In this document: in pieces, positions 26,041 to 35,463 of the stretch
Layout: the number at the start of each line of letters is the position of its first letter
Numbering within the stretch: position 1 is the first letter of the stretch
Assembly (NCBI RefSeq): GCF_038008325.1
Contig: NZ_JBBOYW010000001.1
Coordinates: forward strand, 1,354,001 to 1,418,000
Origin: Lysinibacillus sp. FSL K6-0232
Lineage (GTDB): Bacteria; Bacillota; Bacilli; Bacillales_A; Planococcaceae
Reading direction: 5' to 3'
DNA length: 64,000 nucleotides
Notes under the pieces: generated by a model
The model's input: only the letters and a program-made list of their open reading frames with translations
Told to the model about the DNA's origin: nothing
Databases searched by the model: none
Program-made: the position numbers and the translations under genes

Positions 26041-27039
26041 TTACAAATACGGTGAAAGAATAAATAAACTAACATAAACTACTATAGCGACGAGGGCAAC
26101 TAACCATAAAACAAATTTTAGGCGAAATACACTTATCAGCATAATAGTATTTTTTAAATCAATCATTGGGCCAAAAATTAAAAAGGCAAGGATTGATGGA
26201 GTAGAAAAAAGAGAGCTAAATGAAGCACCAATAAAAGCATCCGCTTCTGAACAAAGCGAAAGAATAAAAGCTAAGCCCATCATCACTAAAATAGAGGAGG
26301 ATATGCCATCACCTATTTCTACAAGTGCTTTAGTAGATACATATGTTTGGACAAAGGCTGCTAACAATGCACCAATAATTAAATATTTTCCTACATCAAA
26401 AAATTCATCAACGGCATGTTTACATGTGTTTATTAATTTTGTCATAAAAGCTGTTTGCTGCTCATCCTTTGCTACTGATTGAAGCGCTACAGAGCTTTTA
26501 AACTGTGAACCTTTAAAAAATAAGCTAACAAATAAAGCAACTACAATAGCGATTACAAAGCCTATTAGCATACGAAGACTAGCGATCTTTAAATTATTGC
26601 CGAATGCCATATAGGTGGAGAGAATAACAATGGGATTAATTAAAGGGCCTGTTAACATAAAACCGATGGCTGCATGGATCGGTACGCCTTTAGCGATCAA
26701 CCTTCTTACAATTGGCACGATGCCACATTCACAGGCTGGAAATAATGCGCCTACAAAGCAGCTCATCACAACAGCCAGCAATGTATTTTTAGGAATCCAC
26801 CTTTCAATATGCTCCTCCGTGATAAAAATCTGAATAAAGCCTGCAATTAGAATGCCAATTAAGACGAAAGGCAGTGCTTCAATTAAAATGCTTAAAAATA
26901 TCGTATGAAGGCTGAGCAAAGAGGAGCTAAAGCTTTTTAGTGCTGAGAAGTTCAGCAACAGTACGGAAAGAAGACTTATGATGAAGATGAAAACTAACCA
27001 AAAATTCAGTAAATACTTAGGGAAATGAAGACGCTCCAC
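26041..27039 (-). CDS. UPF0718/YcgR (YraQ-like) permease
   Basis: A 332-residue integral membrane protein with about eight hydrophobic segments. VGALFPACECGIVPIVRRLIAKG and MLTGPLINPIVILSTYMAFG, with a charged SEADAFIGASF helix, are conserved in the UPF0718/ArsP-like permeases. The conserved CECG could coordinate the transported metal or metalloid. It is first in a two-gene operon with the TIGR03943 gene, and the Zur box at 27060 overlaps its promoter region, so it probably handles zinc. ATG 27039 has AAGGAGGT upstream on the minus strand. Confidence 0.85.
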   Translation of the reverse strand: MERLHFPKYLLNFWLVFIFIISLLSVLLLNFSALKSFSSSLLSLHTIFLSILIEALPFVLIGILIAGFIQIFITEEHIERWIPKNTLLAVVMSCFVGALFPACECGIVPIVRRLIAKGVPIHAAIGFMLTGPLINPIVILSTYMAFGNNLKIASLRMLIGFVIAIVVALFVSLFFKGSQFKSSVALQSVAKDEQQTAFMTKLINTCKHAVDEFFDVGKYLIIGALLAAFVQTYVSTKALVEIGDGISSSILVMMGLAFILSLCSEADAFIGASFSSLFSTPSILAFLIFGPMIDLKNTIMLISVFRLKFVLWLVALVAIVVYVSLFILSPYL

Positions 27040-27059
27040 ATGTACCTCCTTGATGCAGT

Positions 27060-27080
27060 AAAGTGTAATAATTACGTTTT
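27060..27080. promoter_or_regulatory. Zur box upstream of the permease/TIGR03943 operon
   Basis: AAAGTGTAAT (27060-27069), centre A, ATTACGTTTT (27071-27080). The inner arms GTAAT-N-ATTAC are perfect and the outer positions largely fit the Zur consensus. It is about 20 bp before the permease start on the minus strand. It ties this operon to the zinc island at 6.7-12.3 kb. Confidence 0.85.
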
Positions 27081-27141
27081 AATATAGATTATGTAAGAGG
27101 ACATGCAGGTATTCCTCCTATTCATTGATTAGTGCTCAACT

Positions 27142-27196
27142 AAATAAAGAGAAAGTGGAATAGGCTTAGTGCTACCTTTTCACTTTCTCTTTATTT
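27142..27196 (-). terminator. Long stem after the AraC regulator gene
   Basis: A perfect 16-bp inverted repeat, AAATAAAGAGAAAGTG (27142-27157) and CACTTTCTCTTTATTT (27181-27196). It terminates the minus-strand regulator before the Zur-controlled promoter. Confidence 0.65.
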
Positions 27197-27201
27197 CATC
27201 A

Positions 27202-28401
27202 CTATTTATGCAAATGCTTATTTCTAAATTGCTTGGGTGTAATACCAGTAAATTTTTTAAAAACTTTAATGAAATAGCTTTGGTCTGTAAAATTAAGGAG
27301 GGAACCAATGTCTAAGATTGGGTAGTTTGTAAATGTTAATAGCTTTTTTGCTTCGTCAATTCGTTGTTGCTGGATATATTCACTGACTGCAATACCTACC
27401 TCCTTTTTAAATAAGGAGGAAAGATAATTTGGACTTAAATGACAAATATCTGAAAGTTGCTCTAATGTTATTTCACTATATATATGATTTTCGATAAAAT
27501 GCACACATGTTGTGATTGTTGCTGAGTATTTTACTTTATTCGCATATGATACACGGTTCGTATAATCGTAAATCGCCTCCTCCATTAAGGATAGGATGTC
27601 GTTTAAGCTGCTTTGTTCCTCAAGCTTTTGTATATAAAAATCACTTAACGTAAAGGCAGTTTCTTCATTTAAACCGCCTTCAATCGCAGCACGACAAATA
27701 AGTGCTATTCCTGTAATCATTAGATTTTGTACACTTCTAAAACTGTTTCGCTTGGAAAGCACACCAAGTTCTGCTTCTCCGACAATTGAGTAGTTCAACA
27801 CTTCATTTAATTTTTCCATACGTCCATTTTTTATATAGTCTAATAATATTTTTTCATAGTAGAGATTTGTATGAACAGTATCATTTCTTCTAGCATAGGA
27901 GAGCTCAAGGGTTGTATTTTCTTTATAACGAATAATGGGCTTTAATGTTTGATTGCTTTGCATCACCAATGTTTTTGTTAATTTTTTCTGATAGATCAAA
28001 TAGTAAACGAATAAACTAATTGCTATAAATTGTTGATAATGAAGGGTAGGAACAGGCTGGTTGTCATAATCGAAATTTTGTTTGACTATGCCATCATTGT
28101 CAGGGGCAAGAGCAGGGCCTATTAGAAGCGTTCCTAAATCATGATTATCTTTGTTTAAATTGATAAAGAAAAAGTGAAATTCATCCATTGAGATAAAAAT
28201 CGGATAGTGATTGGAAGCAGTATCATAAGGATACGCTATTAGTTGCTCTATTAACGAAGTGTAACCTAGATTTTTCTGCAATGCCTTCGATCTATACTCA
28301 AAGATTATTTCGCCCAGCGGATTGATATATGTCACAGCAAGTTGATGTGTTTCATAAATTAATTGACCTATGTATTGAAGGTCTAGTAAAGAAATTTTCA
28401 C
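27202..28401 (-). CDS. AraC-family transcriptional regulator
   Basis: A 399-residue protein. The last 100 residues contain both AraC helix-turn-helix motifs (LEQLSDICHLSPNYLSSLFKKEVG and PILDIGSLLNFTDQSYFIKVFKKFTG, then ITPKQFR). The long N-terminal part (about 290 residues) resembles the sensing region of YesN/YSIRK-type AraC regulators rather than a sugar-binding cupin. It is divergent from the SDR gene at 28552 with 150 bp between, so that gene is a likely target. Confidence 0.88.
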   Translation of the reverse strand: MKISLLDLQYIGQLIYETHQLAVTYINPLGEIIFEYRSKALQKNLGYTSLIEQLIAYPYDTASNHYPIFISMDEFHFFFINLNKDNHDLGTLLIGPALAPDNDGIVKQNFDYDNQPVPTLHYQQFIAISLFVYYLIYQKKLTKTLVMQSNQTLKPIIRYKENTTLELSYARRNDTVHTNLYYEKILLDYIKNGRMEKLNEVLNYSIVGEAELGVLSKRNSFRSVQNLMITGIALICRAAIEGGLNEETAFTLSDFYIQKLEEQSSLNDILSLMEEAIYDYTNRVSYANKVKYSATITTCVHFIENHIYSEITLEQLSDICHLSPNYLSSLFKKEVGIAVSEYIQQQRIDEAKKLLTFTNYPILDIGSLLNFTDQSYFIKVFKKFTGITPKQFRNKHLHK

Positions 28402-28551
28402 TTTTTTACACCTCCATTTTTATTGCTACTGTCAGCATGAAAGCCATTACAACAATGAGAAAGTACCATTTTGTGTAGAATAATACAATAAAATAAGCGG
28501 AATTGGCAATAAAATAAATAGTGACTTCAAAATGCTAAGGAGGAATGGAAG

Positions 28552-29310
28552 ATGGATTTTTTAAATAAAATTGCCGTAGTAACAGGCGCTGGAAGTGGTA
28601 TTGGGAGAGCCAGCAGTTTGAAGCTTGCTAGCAATGGTGCAAAAGTAGTAGTTGTAGATTTCAACAAAGAAACAGGGGAAGAAACATTAAGCTTGATAAA
28701 AGAGCAAGGCGGAGAAGGTATCTTCGTGCAGGCAGATGTTTCAAAAAGCGAAGATGTTCAGAAATATGTTAATGTCGCTGTTGATACGTATGGACGCATT
28801 GATATATTTTTCAATAATGCGGGAGTTATTCAAAAAATTTCTCCGTTAACAGAGATAGAAGATGCCGAATATGACCGTATTATGGGTATCAATGTGAAAG
28901 GTGTATTCCTTGGCTTAAAGCATGTTTTAAAAGTCATGGAGGGACAAGGCAGTGGCTCTATTATTAACACAGCTTCAACAGCAGGTGTTCGTAGTGAGCA
29001 TAGTATGGCGGCTTATTCTGCAAGTAAGCATGCAGTAGTCGGTTTAACAAAATCCGCTTCATTAGAGTATGTAAAAAAAGGTATTCGCATCAATGCTATT
29101 TGTCCAGGTGGAGTGGCAACAGCATTAACAGACAGTGTGACAACTATGTTTGAAACAGGTGGCTATATTCCAGAGGAAATTCCAAATATGCGAATGGGAC
29201 GCTATGCAAAACCAGAGGAGCTAGCAGAAATGGTTGCGTTCTTGGCATCCGATAAAGCAAGCTATATGACAGGCTCAATCGTGCTTGTTGATGGCGGTTT
29301 AACTTTATAA
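28552..29310 (+). CDS. SDR family NAD(P)-dependent oxidoreductase
   Basis: A 252-residue classical SDR: TGAGSGIGRA cofactor motif, Asp after the second strand (VVDFN, NAD preference), NNAG, Ser in NTASTAG, and YSASKHAVVG with catalytic Tyr and Lys. The C-terminal GGYIPEEIPNMRMGRYAKPEELA resembles sugar or sugar-acid dehydrogenases. GGAGGAAT precedes the ATG. It has its own terminator, so it is expressed separately from the IclR operon that follows, although a role in the same pathway is plausible. Confidence 0.85.
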   Translation: MDFLNKIAVVTGAGSGIGRASSLKLASNGAKVVVVDFNKETGEETLSLIKEQGGEGIFVQADVSKSEDVQKYVNVAVDTYGRIDIFFNNAGVIQKISPLTEIEDAEYDRIMGINVKGVFLGLKHVLKVMEGQGSGSIINTASTAGVRSEHSMAAYSASKHAVVGLTKSASLEYVKKGIRINAICPGGVATALTDSVTTMFETGGYIPEEIPNMRMGRYAKPEELAEMVAFLASDKASYMTGSIVLVDGGLTL

Positions 29311-29318
29311 AAGATTGA

Positions 29319-29351
29319 AATCCAGTGAAAATTCATTCACTGGATTTTTTT
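29319..29351 (+). terminator. Intrinsic terminator of the SDR gene
   Basis: AATCCAGTGAA pairs with TTCACTGGATT around a short loop, followed by a run of T. Confidence 0.85.
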
Positions 29352-29523
29352 AATGGCGTTATAGTATGTGTTTTTTAGCCATGTATCTATTATTTTTTTG
29401 TATTAAATTTATCAGAATTTTTAAATTACAGTTGAAATTTATCGAACTACCTGATAGACTCAGTTTAAGGTTTTTATAGTAAAACTTAGTTTTGTATAAA
29501 AAACCGATGAGGAGGTGAAAGTT

Positions 29524-30306
29524 TTGGATAAGAAATATTGGGTTCCTGCGGTAGAACGTGCCCATCTTGTATTAATGGAAATTAGTAAGTCCCCTGATGA
29601 ACTAAGATTAATTGATTTATCAAAGCGATTAGAAATAAATAAAAGTTCATTGTTCTCTTTATTGAATACGCTGGAATCGCTCGGTTGGGTAATTAAGGAA
29701 AATAACGATACTTATCATTTAGGTCCTACAATTGGTATGTTCAACTCTATGTATTTAAGCCAATTTAATTTAATTCAAACCTTCTATAAAGAAGCGATTG
29801 ATTCGGTTAATAAAATTAATGAGCCTATTCAATTAGGGGTTTTAGATGGCAGTGATGTTGTTTACTTAGGGAAGGTAAATGCTCAAACGAATGTACGCTT
29901 AGTCACAGACCCAGGTATGAGATTCCCTGCCTATGCTTCAGCAATTGGGAAGGCACAGATGATTCATTTTAGTAAGCAAGACCTTGAAAAATTGTTTAAT
30001 GATACGGAATGGGTCAAAAAGACTGACCATACGACAGCTAATATAGATGAGCTATACGATAAAGTACGGCTAGCTAAAGCAAATGGTTATTCCATTGAAA
30101 ACGAGGAATCGGCGCTTGGCTTCCACTGTGTAGCAGCACCTATTTATAACTTTGAGAATCAAATTATTGCAGCAGTAAGCTTTTCAATGCCAACAGATAG
30201 TTGGACGAAAAAATTTAGTGATGCGAAAGAGGAAATATTAAATTTAGCAGCTAAGCTGTCTAAGCTAGCTGGTAGTTCCTATAACTCGAAAGAAAATAAT
30301 TTGTAA
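29524..30306 (+). CDS. IclR-family transcriptional regulator
   Basis: About 260 residues. The N-terminal winged helix ([30 protein letters not shown]) and the IclR effector domain ([35 protein letters not shown]) are clear. GGAGGTGA at 29511-29518 overlaps the nominal GTG at 29515, so the start is most likely TTG 29524. It is the first gene of the sugar-acid operon; the next gene starts within or just after its stop. It probably represses the operon until a sugar-acid inducer binds. Confidence 0.9.
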   Translation: MDKKYWVPAVERAHLVLMEISKSPDELRLIDLSKRLEINKSSLFSLLNTLESLGWVIKENNDTYHLGPTIGMFNSMYLSQFNLIQTFYKEAIDSVNKINEPIQLGVLDGSDVVYLGKVNAQTNVRLVTDPGMRFPAYASAIGKAQMIHFSKQDLEKLFNDTEWVKKTDHTTANIDELYDKVRLAKANGYSIENEESALGFHCVAAPIYNFENQIIAAVSFSMPTDSWTKKFSDAKEEILNLAAKLSKLAGSSYNSKENNL

Positions 30307-30323
30307 TGGTGGAGGAGAGCATT

Positions 30324-31778
30324 GTGCAAAATACAATATTTAAAAATTTTATTAATAATGAATGGGTAGAATCAAGTTCTCAAAAAACATTGAGCAGTAT
30401 TAGTCCGATGAATAAACATGAAGTAGTTGGACAAGTAGCAGCATCAGATGTTCAAGATCTTGAAAAAGCTATCCAAAGCGCACATGAGGCAAAGATACAA
30501 TGGCGAAAATTAGGCCAACATGCTCGTGGACAATTTTTATTTAAAGTAGCGGATATTTTAGAATCACGTTTAGATGAGATTGCAGAAACGATGACAAAGG
30601 AAATGGGGAAAACATTGCCAGAGGCTAAGGGCGAAACGGCTCGAGGTGTCGCTATTCTACGTTATTATGCGGGAGAAGGTATGAGAAAAAATGGTGATGT
30701 GATTCCTTCCTCAGACAGCGAAGCGCTCATGTTAACAAGAAGAGTGCCTGTAGGGGTTGTAGGAATTATTACACCATGGAATTTCCCAGTAGCGATTCCT
30801 ATTTGGAAGCTGGCTCCTGCATTAGTTTATGGGAATACAGTTGTGTTCAAACCTGCTACAGAAGCCGCTGTCACTGCTGCAAAGGTGATGGAATGCTTTA
30901 GTGAAGCAAATTTACCGAAGGGCGTTTTAAACTTTATTACAGGATCAGGCTCTGTCATTGGACAAGGCATAATTGATCATCCAGGAATTGAGGCTATTAC
31001 ATTTACAGGCTCAGAAACGATTGGGCGAGAAGTATTAAAAGCTGCTGCCGCAAAAGGGATTAAATCACAAGTTGAAATGGGTGGCAAAAACCCTGTCATT
31101 GTGACAAAGGATGCTGATATTGAGAAAGCTGTAGAAGGTACAATTAGCGGCGCATTCCGCTCAACAGGACAGAAATGTACAGCTACAAGTAAAGTTATTG
31201 TAGAGGCACCTATCTATGAAGCCTTTAAAGAAAAGCTACTAGAAGAAACGAAAAAGATTAAAGTTGGAAATGGCTTACAGGCAGATGTTTGGATGGGTCC
31301 ATGTGCAAGTGAAAGTCAATTCAATACAGTAAAAGAATATATCAATATTGGGCAAGAGGAAGGCGCTACTTTACTTTTGGGTGGAGAAGTGTTGGATCAG
31401 CAGGAATATAAAGATGGCTTTTATGTATCCCCAGCAATTTTTGATAATGTTCAACCAAGCATGAGAATTGCACAAGAGGAAATTTTTGGACCTGTTATTG
31501 CATTGATTAAAGTAGCGGATATTCAAGAGGCGATTGATGTTGCAAATGATACAAAATATGGACTGAGTGCTTCCATTTATACACAAAATATTAGCTCGTT
31601 TTTAAAGTTTGCTGATGAAATCGAAGCAGGGCTTGTACGAATTAATGCAGAGAGTGCAGGGGTAGAGCTTCAAGCACCATTCGGCGGTATGAAACAATCA
31701 GGTGTTGGCTCTCGTGAGCAAGGTGAGGCTGCTCAAGAGTTCTATACAGAAGTAAAAACAATATTTATTAAAGAATAA
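30324..31778 (+). CDS. Aldehyde dehydrogenase, 2-oxoglutarate-semialdehyde type
   Basis: About 484 residues from GTG 30324, which sits eight bases after GGAGG; the in-frame ATG 30306 overlaps the regulator's stop and is less likely. Motifs: [25 protein letters not shown], catalytic Glu in [10 protein letters not shown] and catalytic Cys in [13 protein letters not shown]. The sequence resembles alpha-ketoglutaric semialdehyde dehydrogenase (GucD/YcbD), which completes oxidation of glucarate, galactarate or pentonate-derived intermediates to 2-oxoglutarate. Its neighbours fit that pathway. Confidence 0.88.
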   Translation: MQNTIFKNFINNEWVESSSQKTLSSISPMNKHEVVGQVAASDVQDLEKAIQSAHEAKIQWRKLGQHARGQFLFKVADILESRLDEIAETMTKEMGKTLPEAKGETARGVAILRYYAGEGMRKNGDVIPSSDSEALMLTRRVPVGVVGIITPWNFPVAIPIWKLAPALVYGNTVVFKPATEAAVTAAKVMECFSEANLPKGVLNFITGSGSVIGQGIIDHPGIEAITFTGSETIGREVLKAAAAKGIKSQVEMGGKNPVIVTKDADIEKAVEGTISGAFRSTGQKCTATSKVIVEAPIYEAFKEKLLEETKKIKVGNGLQADVWMGPCASESQFNTVKEYINIGQEEGATLLLGGEVLDQQEYKDGFYVSPAIFDNVQPSMRIAQEEIFGPVIALIKVADIQEAIDVANDTKYGLSASIYTQNISSFLKFADEIEAGLVRINAESAGVELQAPFGGMKQSGVGSREQGEAAQEFYTEVKTIFIKE

Positions 31779-31806
31779 ATTTAAACGTAGAAAGAAGGGC
31801 TTTACA

Positions 31807-32748
31807 ATGAATGAATCTCGAAATTTATTAGAATCATTAGGTTATCCATCAACAGACTTAAGTGCTTTACCTAGTTCAGAAAAACGCTTCCCAGATGGAG
31901 CTCAATACCGTATTGAGCTTCCAAGCACAGAGGGTCCTCCGGCTTTAAAGGCAACTTTAGAGGAGCTGGATCGATTAGGTATTCAAGTACATCGCATCTC
32001 ACAAGGCAGTGGTATTATGCTGCAAACGGATGAGGAAATACGTGAAATGTGTGCCCTTACGGCTGAACGAGGGATTGAGCTAAGCTTATTTGTTGGACCA
32101 CGCGGTACATGGGATATTAGTGCTCAAAACTTTACTTCTGGAGGGAAATTTATTGGCAATCGCCATGAAGGAGCCGACCAGCTTGTGTATGCAATGGAGG
32201 ATTTAAAGCGCGGGGCACAATTGGGTCTTCGTGGGGCACTTGTTGCTGATGAGGGGCTGCTTTTATTAACAAAAGAAATGAAGGATGCAGGTCAATTACC
32301 AAAAGATTTTGTTGTCAAAGCATCTGTTCAAATGGGCGCTGCAAATCCTGTATCAGTTAAAATTATGCAAGAGCTAGGGGCAGATACTTACAATGTGCCA
32401 ACAGCACTTACCTTGCCAAAGCTAGCTGCTATTCGACAAGCAATAGATATTCCTATCGACCTTTATGTAGAGGTTCCTGATAATTTAGGCGGCTTCCTTC
32501 GCTATTACGAAATACCTGAAATTATTCGGGTGTTATCACCAGTGTACATTAAATTTGGGTTGCGCAACCACCAAGATGTATATCCATCTGGTAAACAGTT
32601 AGAGAGCTTAAATATCAATCTTGTAAAAGAGCGTGTACGCAGAGCATCTATCGGTATTGAGATGATTAAACGTTATTGCCCAGATGCTAAAACATCCGAG
32701 CTAGGAGCAGAAGGATTAGGTATTGCCAAAACTCCCGTTACGAAATAG
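31807..32748 (+). CDS. Peptidase U32-like TIM-barrel protein of the sugar-acid operon
   Basis: A 313-residue protein. LGIQVHRISQGSGIM, LRGALVADEGLLLL, KASVQMGAANPVSVKIMQELG and YEVPDNLGGFLRYYEIPEI-like stretches (the last reading VEVPDNLGGFLRYYEI) suggest a beta/alpha barrel related to the U32 peptidase superfamily. The chemistry is unknown. In this operon, with a semialdehyde dehydrogenase and split dehydratase, an aldolase, epimerase or lyase role is more plausible than proteolysis (inference). AAGAAGGGC precedes the ATG. Confidence 0.6.
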   Translation: MNESRNLLESLGYPSTDLSALPSSEKRFPDGAQYRIELPSTEGPPALKATLEELDRLGIQVHRISQGSGIMLQTDEEIREMCALTAERGIELSLFVGPRGTWDISAQNFTSGGKFIGNRHEGADQLVYAMEDLKRGAQLGLRGALVADEGLLLLTKEMKDAGQLPKDFVVKASVQMGAANPVSVKIMQELGADTYNVPTALTLPKLAAIRQAIDIPIDLYVEVPDNLGGFLRYYEIPEIIRVLSPVYIKFGLRNHQDVYPSGKQLESLNINLVKERVRRASIGIEMIKRYCPDAKTSELGAEGLGIAKTPVTK

Positions 32749-32785
32749 GCTTGACAAGCAATTATGAAAAAGGTGGGTGAAGATA

Positions 32786-33904
32786 ATGGGATATACGTTT
32801 AAAGGATATTTAAGGGAGGATGGCTTAGCAGGAACACGTAATCATATCGGTATCGTGAGTTCTGTTATTTGCTCAAGTGTAATTACAAATGAAATCGCTG
32901 ACAAAGTACCAGGGGCTATTCCTATTACACATGCCAATGGCTGTGCACAATTAGGCGATGATTTTCAAGTAACGAAAAATATGCTCGCTGGTATTGTTGA
33001 AAATCCTAATTTTCATAGTGCGCTACTGATTGGCTTAGGCTGTGAAACCAATCAAGTAGCAGGGCTTTTAAAATCAATTTCGACAACAAAGCCTCTTGAA
33101 GGTTTTAGTATTCAACAAATGGCAGGAGGAAAAAATACTGCTGAGCGAGGCATTACTACGGCATTGACTTGGTCTAAGGAGGCGAAGCAAAGTAGTCGCA
33201 CTGAGCTACCTGCATCTTTGCTGAAGGTTGGTATTGTTACAGAGGATATTGACGAAGCTTCTTTACAAGTAATAGCCCCTGTTATCAATGCCTTAATCGA
33301 GCTATTAATTACATCTGGCGCTACGGTTGTTTTTGGACTAACAAAAACGTTAGAGCCAGCTGGCAATCTATTAGCCCTCAATACGCAGGATGCTTCAGCC
33401 AAAAAGAATTTAACCTATATAGGAGAAGCGCTTAGTAGAAGAAGATGGGAAAAAGCACAGGGCTATCTACGTACAAACTTTTCAGAGCAGGAAAAAAGCT
33501 TAGCAGCTCTTGAATATCAGCTTATCAATACCCATGAAATTCAAAGCCTATTGGACTATAATCAAAAGCCAGCTAAAAACGGCTTACATTTAATTAAAAC
33601 ATCTGGCAGTATCGTTGAAACATTATCGAATTTTGCGTCAGTTGGCTGCAATCTTTCAATTATCCTTTCTAAGCGAGGAATTCTTACAGGCTCTAATGCA
33701 TTACCATGTATGATTGTCACTGCAAATAATGGTATCAACCATACGAATAATTTAGTTGATTACGAAATTCAAGAAAATCAAATTAGCCAGCAGGCACAAG
33801 CATTATTTACACAGTTAATAGAAGTTAGTTCAGGGAAGCTTACAAAATTAGAAGAATATGAATTAGGTGAGTTTGCCATTCCTCATATAGGTACTACATT
33901 CTAA
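32786..33904 (+). CDS. UxaA-family dehydratase paralogue A (N-terminal half of the site conserved)
   Basis: 372 residues from ATG 32786 (GGTGGGTGA upstream). The first half matches the second domain of altronate/galactarate dehydratases: DGLAGTRNHIGIVSSV, HANGCAQ (His49 to Cys53) and LGLGCET (Cys86). The second half aligns end to end with paralogue B but has lost its conserved residues: where B reads GLECGGSDAWSGITANPS, A reads GIVTEDIDEASLQ, and B's PTPGN/EKSLGC segment is absent. So A cannot form a complete site by itself. It probably works in a complex with the SAF protein and paralogue B. Confidence 0.75.
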   Translation: MGYTFKGYLREDGLAGTRNHIGIVSSVICSSVITNEIADKVPGAIPITHANGCAQLGDDFQVTKNMLAGIVENPNFHSALLIGLGCETNQVAGLLKSISTTKPLEGFSIQQMAGGKNTAERGITTALTWSKEAKQSSRTELPASLLKVGIVTEDIDEASLQVIAPVINALIELLITSGATVVFGLTKTLEPAGNLLALNTQDASAKKNLTYIGEALSRRRWEKAQGYLRTNFSEQEKSLAALEYQLINTHEIQSLLDYNQKPAKNGLHLIKTSGSIVETLSNFASVGCNLSIILSKRGILTGSNALPCMIVTANNGINHTNNLVDYEIQENQISQQAQALFTQLIEVSSGKLTKLEEYELGEFAIPHIGTTF

Positions 33905-33920
33905 ACAAGGAGGAAGTCAT

Positions 33921-34235
33921 GTGAAAAATACGTATAACACGATTCTATTAAATCCTATTGATAATATTGTAGTGGCATTACAAAACATTGAAATAAATGA
34001 CATTGTTGCTAATAGTCATATGAAAAATACGATAAAAGCAATTAGTACGATTCCTTATGGTCATAAAATCGCCATTCGCGCTATTAAAGCGGGAGAAAAG
34101 ATCATGAAATATGGTGAGTGCATGGGAATAGCAACGAAGGACATCCAAATAGGAGAGCATGTGCATGTACAAAATGTAAGAGGGCTAAATGAAACGGAGC
34201 GTCTAACAATTATTAACACACTGTCAAGCGTGTAA
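33921..34235 (+). CDS. SAF-domain subunit (UxaA N-terminal domain)
   Basis: A 104-residue protein equal to the SAF domain that forms the N-terminus of altronate (UxaA) and galactarate dehydratases: NPIDNIVVALQNIEIND, IPYGHKIAIRAIKAGEKIMKYGECMG and GEHVHVQNVRG. The start is GTG 33921 after AAGGAGGAAG; the ATG at 33919 meets a stop at once. In most bacteria this domain is fused to the catalytic part. A separate SAF subunit is also seen in SuyA of sulfolactate sulfo-lyase. Confidence 0.88.
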   Translation: MKNTYNTILLNPIDNIVVALQNIEINDIVANSHMKNTIKAISTIPYGHKIAIRAIKAGEKIMKYGECMGIATKDIQIGEHVHVQNVRGLNETERLTIINTLSSV

Positions 34236-34257
34236 TAACATAGAAGGGAGCTTGGAG

Positions 34258-35415
34258 ATGAAAAAATTCTACGGTTATCGAAGATCAGATGGTAGTATCG
34301 GTGTTAGAAATCATGTGATTGTCCTTAATACAGTCGGTGAATTAAGCGGATTAACGCGCAAGATTGCAAAATTAGTATCAGGCGTAACACCTGTTATTCA
34401 TTATAGTGGTGCAACTAATTTTCCTGAGGATCAGCAGCAAATATTACGCACATTAGTGGGGACAGCTGGGCATCCAAATGTAAGCGCTGCCCTAATCGTT
34501 GGTATGAAGGATGATCCAGTCGCACAAGAGATTGTCACAACACTGCAAGCCAAAAATAGAAGAGTACATGCGGTTTATTTTAATAGTGAAAAATCAATTG
34601 CTGCTATCTTTGAAGAATGCAAGCAATGGTTATCAGCAAGTATGGACAGCCGACAATATGATGTCAGGGAAGAAGCTTTATTAACAGAATTAATGGTTGG
34701 TCTTGAATGTGGAGGCTCAGATGCATGGTCTGGTATTACAGCGAATCCTTCCATTGGTGCTTTTTCAGATATGTTTGTTGAAGATGGCGGTACAAGTGTC
34801 TTAGCTGAAACAACTGAAGCAATCGGCGCAGAACATATTATTGCCAGCAATGCTATAAATCAAGCTGTGCGTGAACAGTTTTTAGCCATTGTCAGAAATT
34901 ATGAGCAACGCATTAAAGAAACAGGCGAGGATATTCGATCAGCTAACCCTACACCGGGCAATATGGCTGGTGGCTTAACAACCTTAGAAGAAAAGTCATT
35001 AGGATGCATTAAAAAGGGTGGTAGTACATCTTTGAAAGAAGTTGTTTGCTATTCACAAGCACCTACAGAAAAAGGCTTTGTCTTTATGGATACACCGGGC
35101 TATGATGTTGAATCGGTTTGTGGACTAGCTGCTGGAGGAGCACAAATTGTGCTATTTTCTACAGGGAAAGGCTCTCCAACAGGCTCTCCAATTGTACCTG
35201 TTATCAAGATTGGTACAAATCCTAAAGTATATGAAATTATGTCAGAACATATTGATGTGAACGCAGGAAAAATTATCGAAGGTGTATCGACAATAGAGGA
35301 TATTGGGAAAGAAATTTACTCTTTAGTAGAAGCTGTGGCAAATGGCCATCAAACTGCTGCTGAAAATCATAATAATCAAGAATTTGCTATTTGGAGATTA
35401 GCAGAAAGCATTTAA
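34258..35415 (+). CDS. UxaA-family dehydratase paralogue B (C-terminal half of the site conserved)
   Basis: 385 residues from ATG 34258 (GAAGGGAG upstream). The C-terminal signature is intact: GLECGGSDAWSGITANPS (Cys151), DGGTSVLAETTEAIG, NPTPGNMAGGLTTLEEKSLGC (Cys250) and MDTPGYDVESVCGLAAGG. In the first part the usual HG-x-GC and GLGCE motifs are replaced by HYSGATNFP and VGMKDDP, exactly the motifs that paralogue A keeps. Catalysis (dehydration of a sugar acid, or a related elimination) probably needs A, B and the SAF subunit together. Confidence 0.78.
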   Translation: MKKFYGYRRSDGSIGVRNHVIVLNTVGELSGLTRKIAKLVSGVTPVIHYSGATNFPEDQQQILRTLVGTAGHPNVSAALIVGMKDDPVAQEIVTTLQAKNRRVHAVYFNSEKSIAAIFEECKQWLSASMDSRQYDVREEALLTELMVGLECGGSDAWSGITANPSIGAFSDMFVEDGGTSVLAETTEAIGAEHIIASNAINQAVREQFLAIVRNYEQRIKETGEDIRSANPTPGNMAGGLTTLEEKSLGCIKKGGSTSLKEVVCYSQAPTEKGFVFMDTPGYDVESVCGLAAGGAQIVLFSTGKGSPTGSPIVPVIKIGTNPKVYEIMSEHIDVNAGKIIEGVSTIEDIGKEIYSLVEAVANGHQTAAENHNNQEFAIWRLAESI

Positions 35416-35463
35416 GTAATCCCAAAATCAAAGAATTAGAACGATGAAGAAGGGGTGTAGTGT

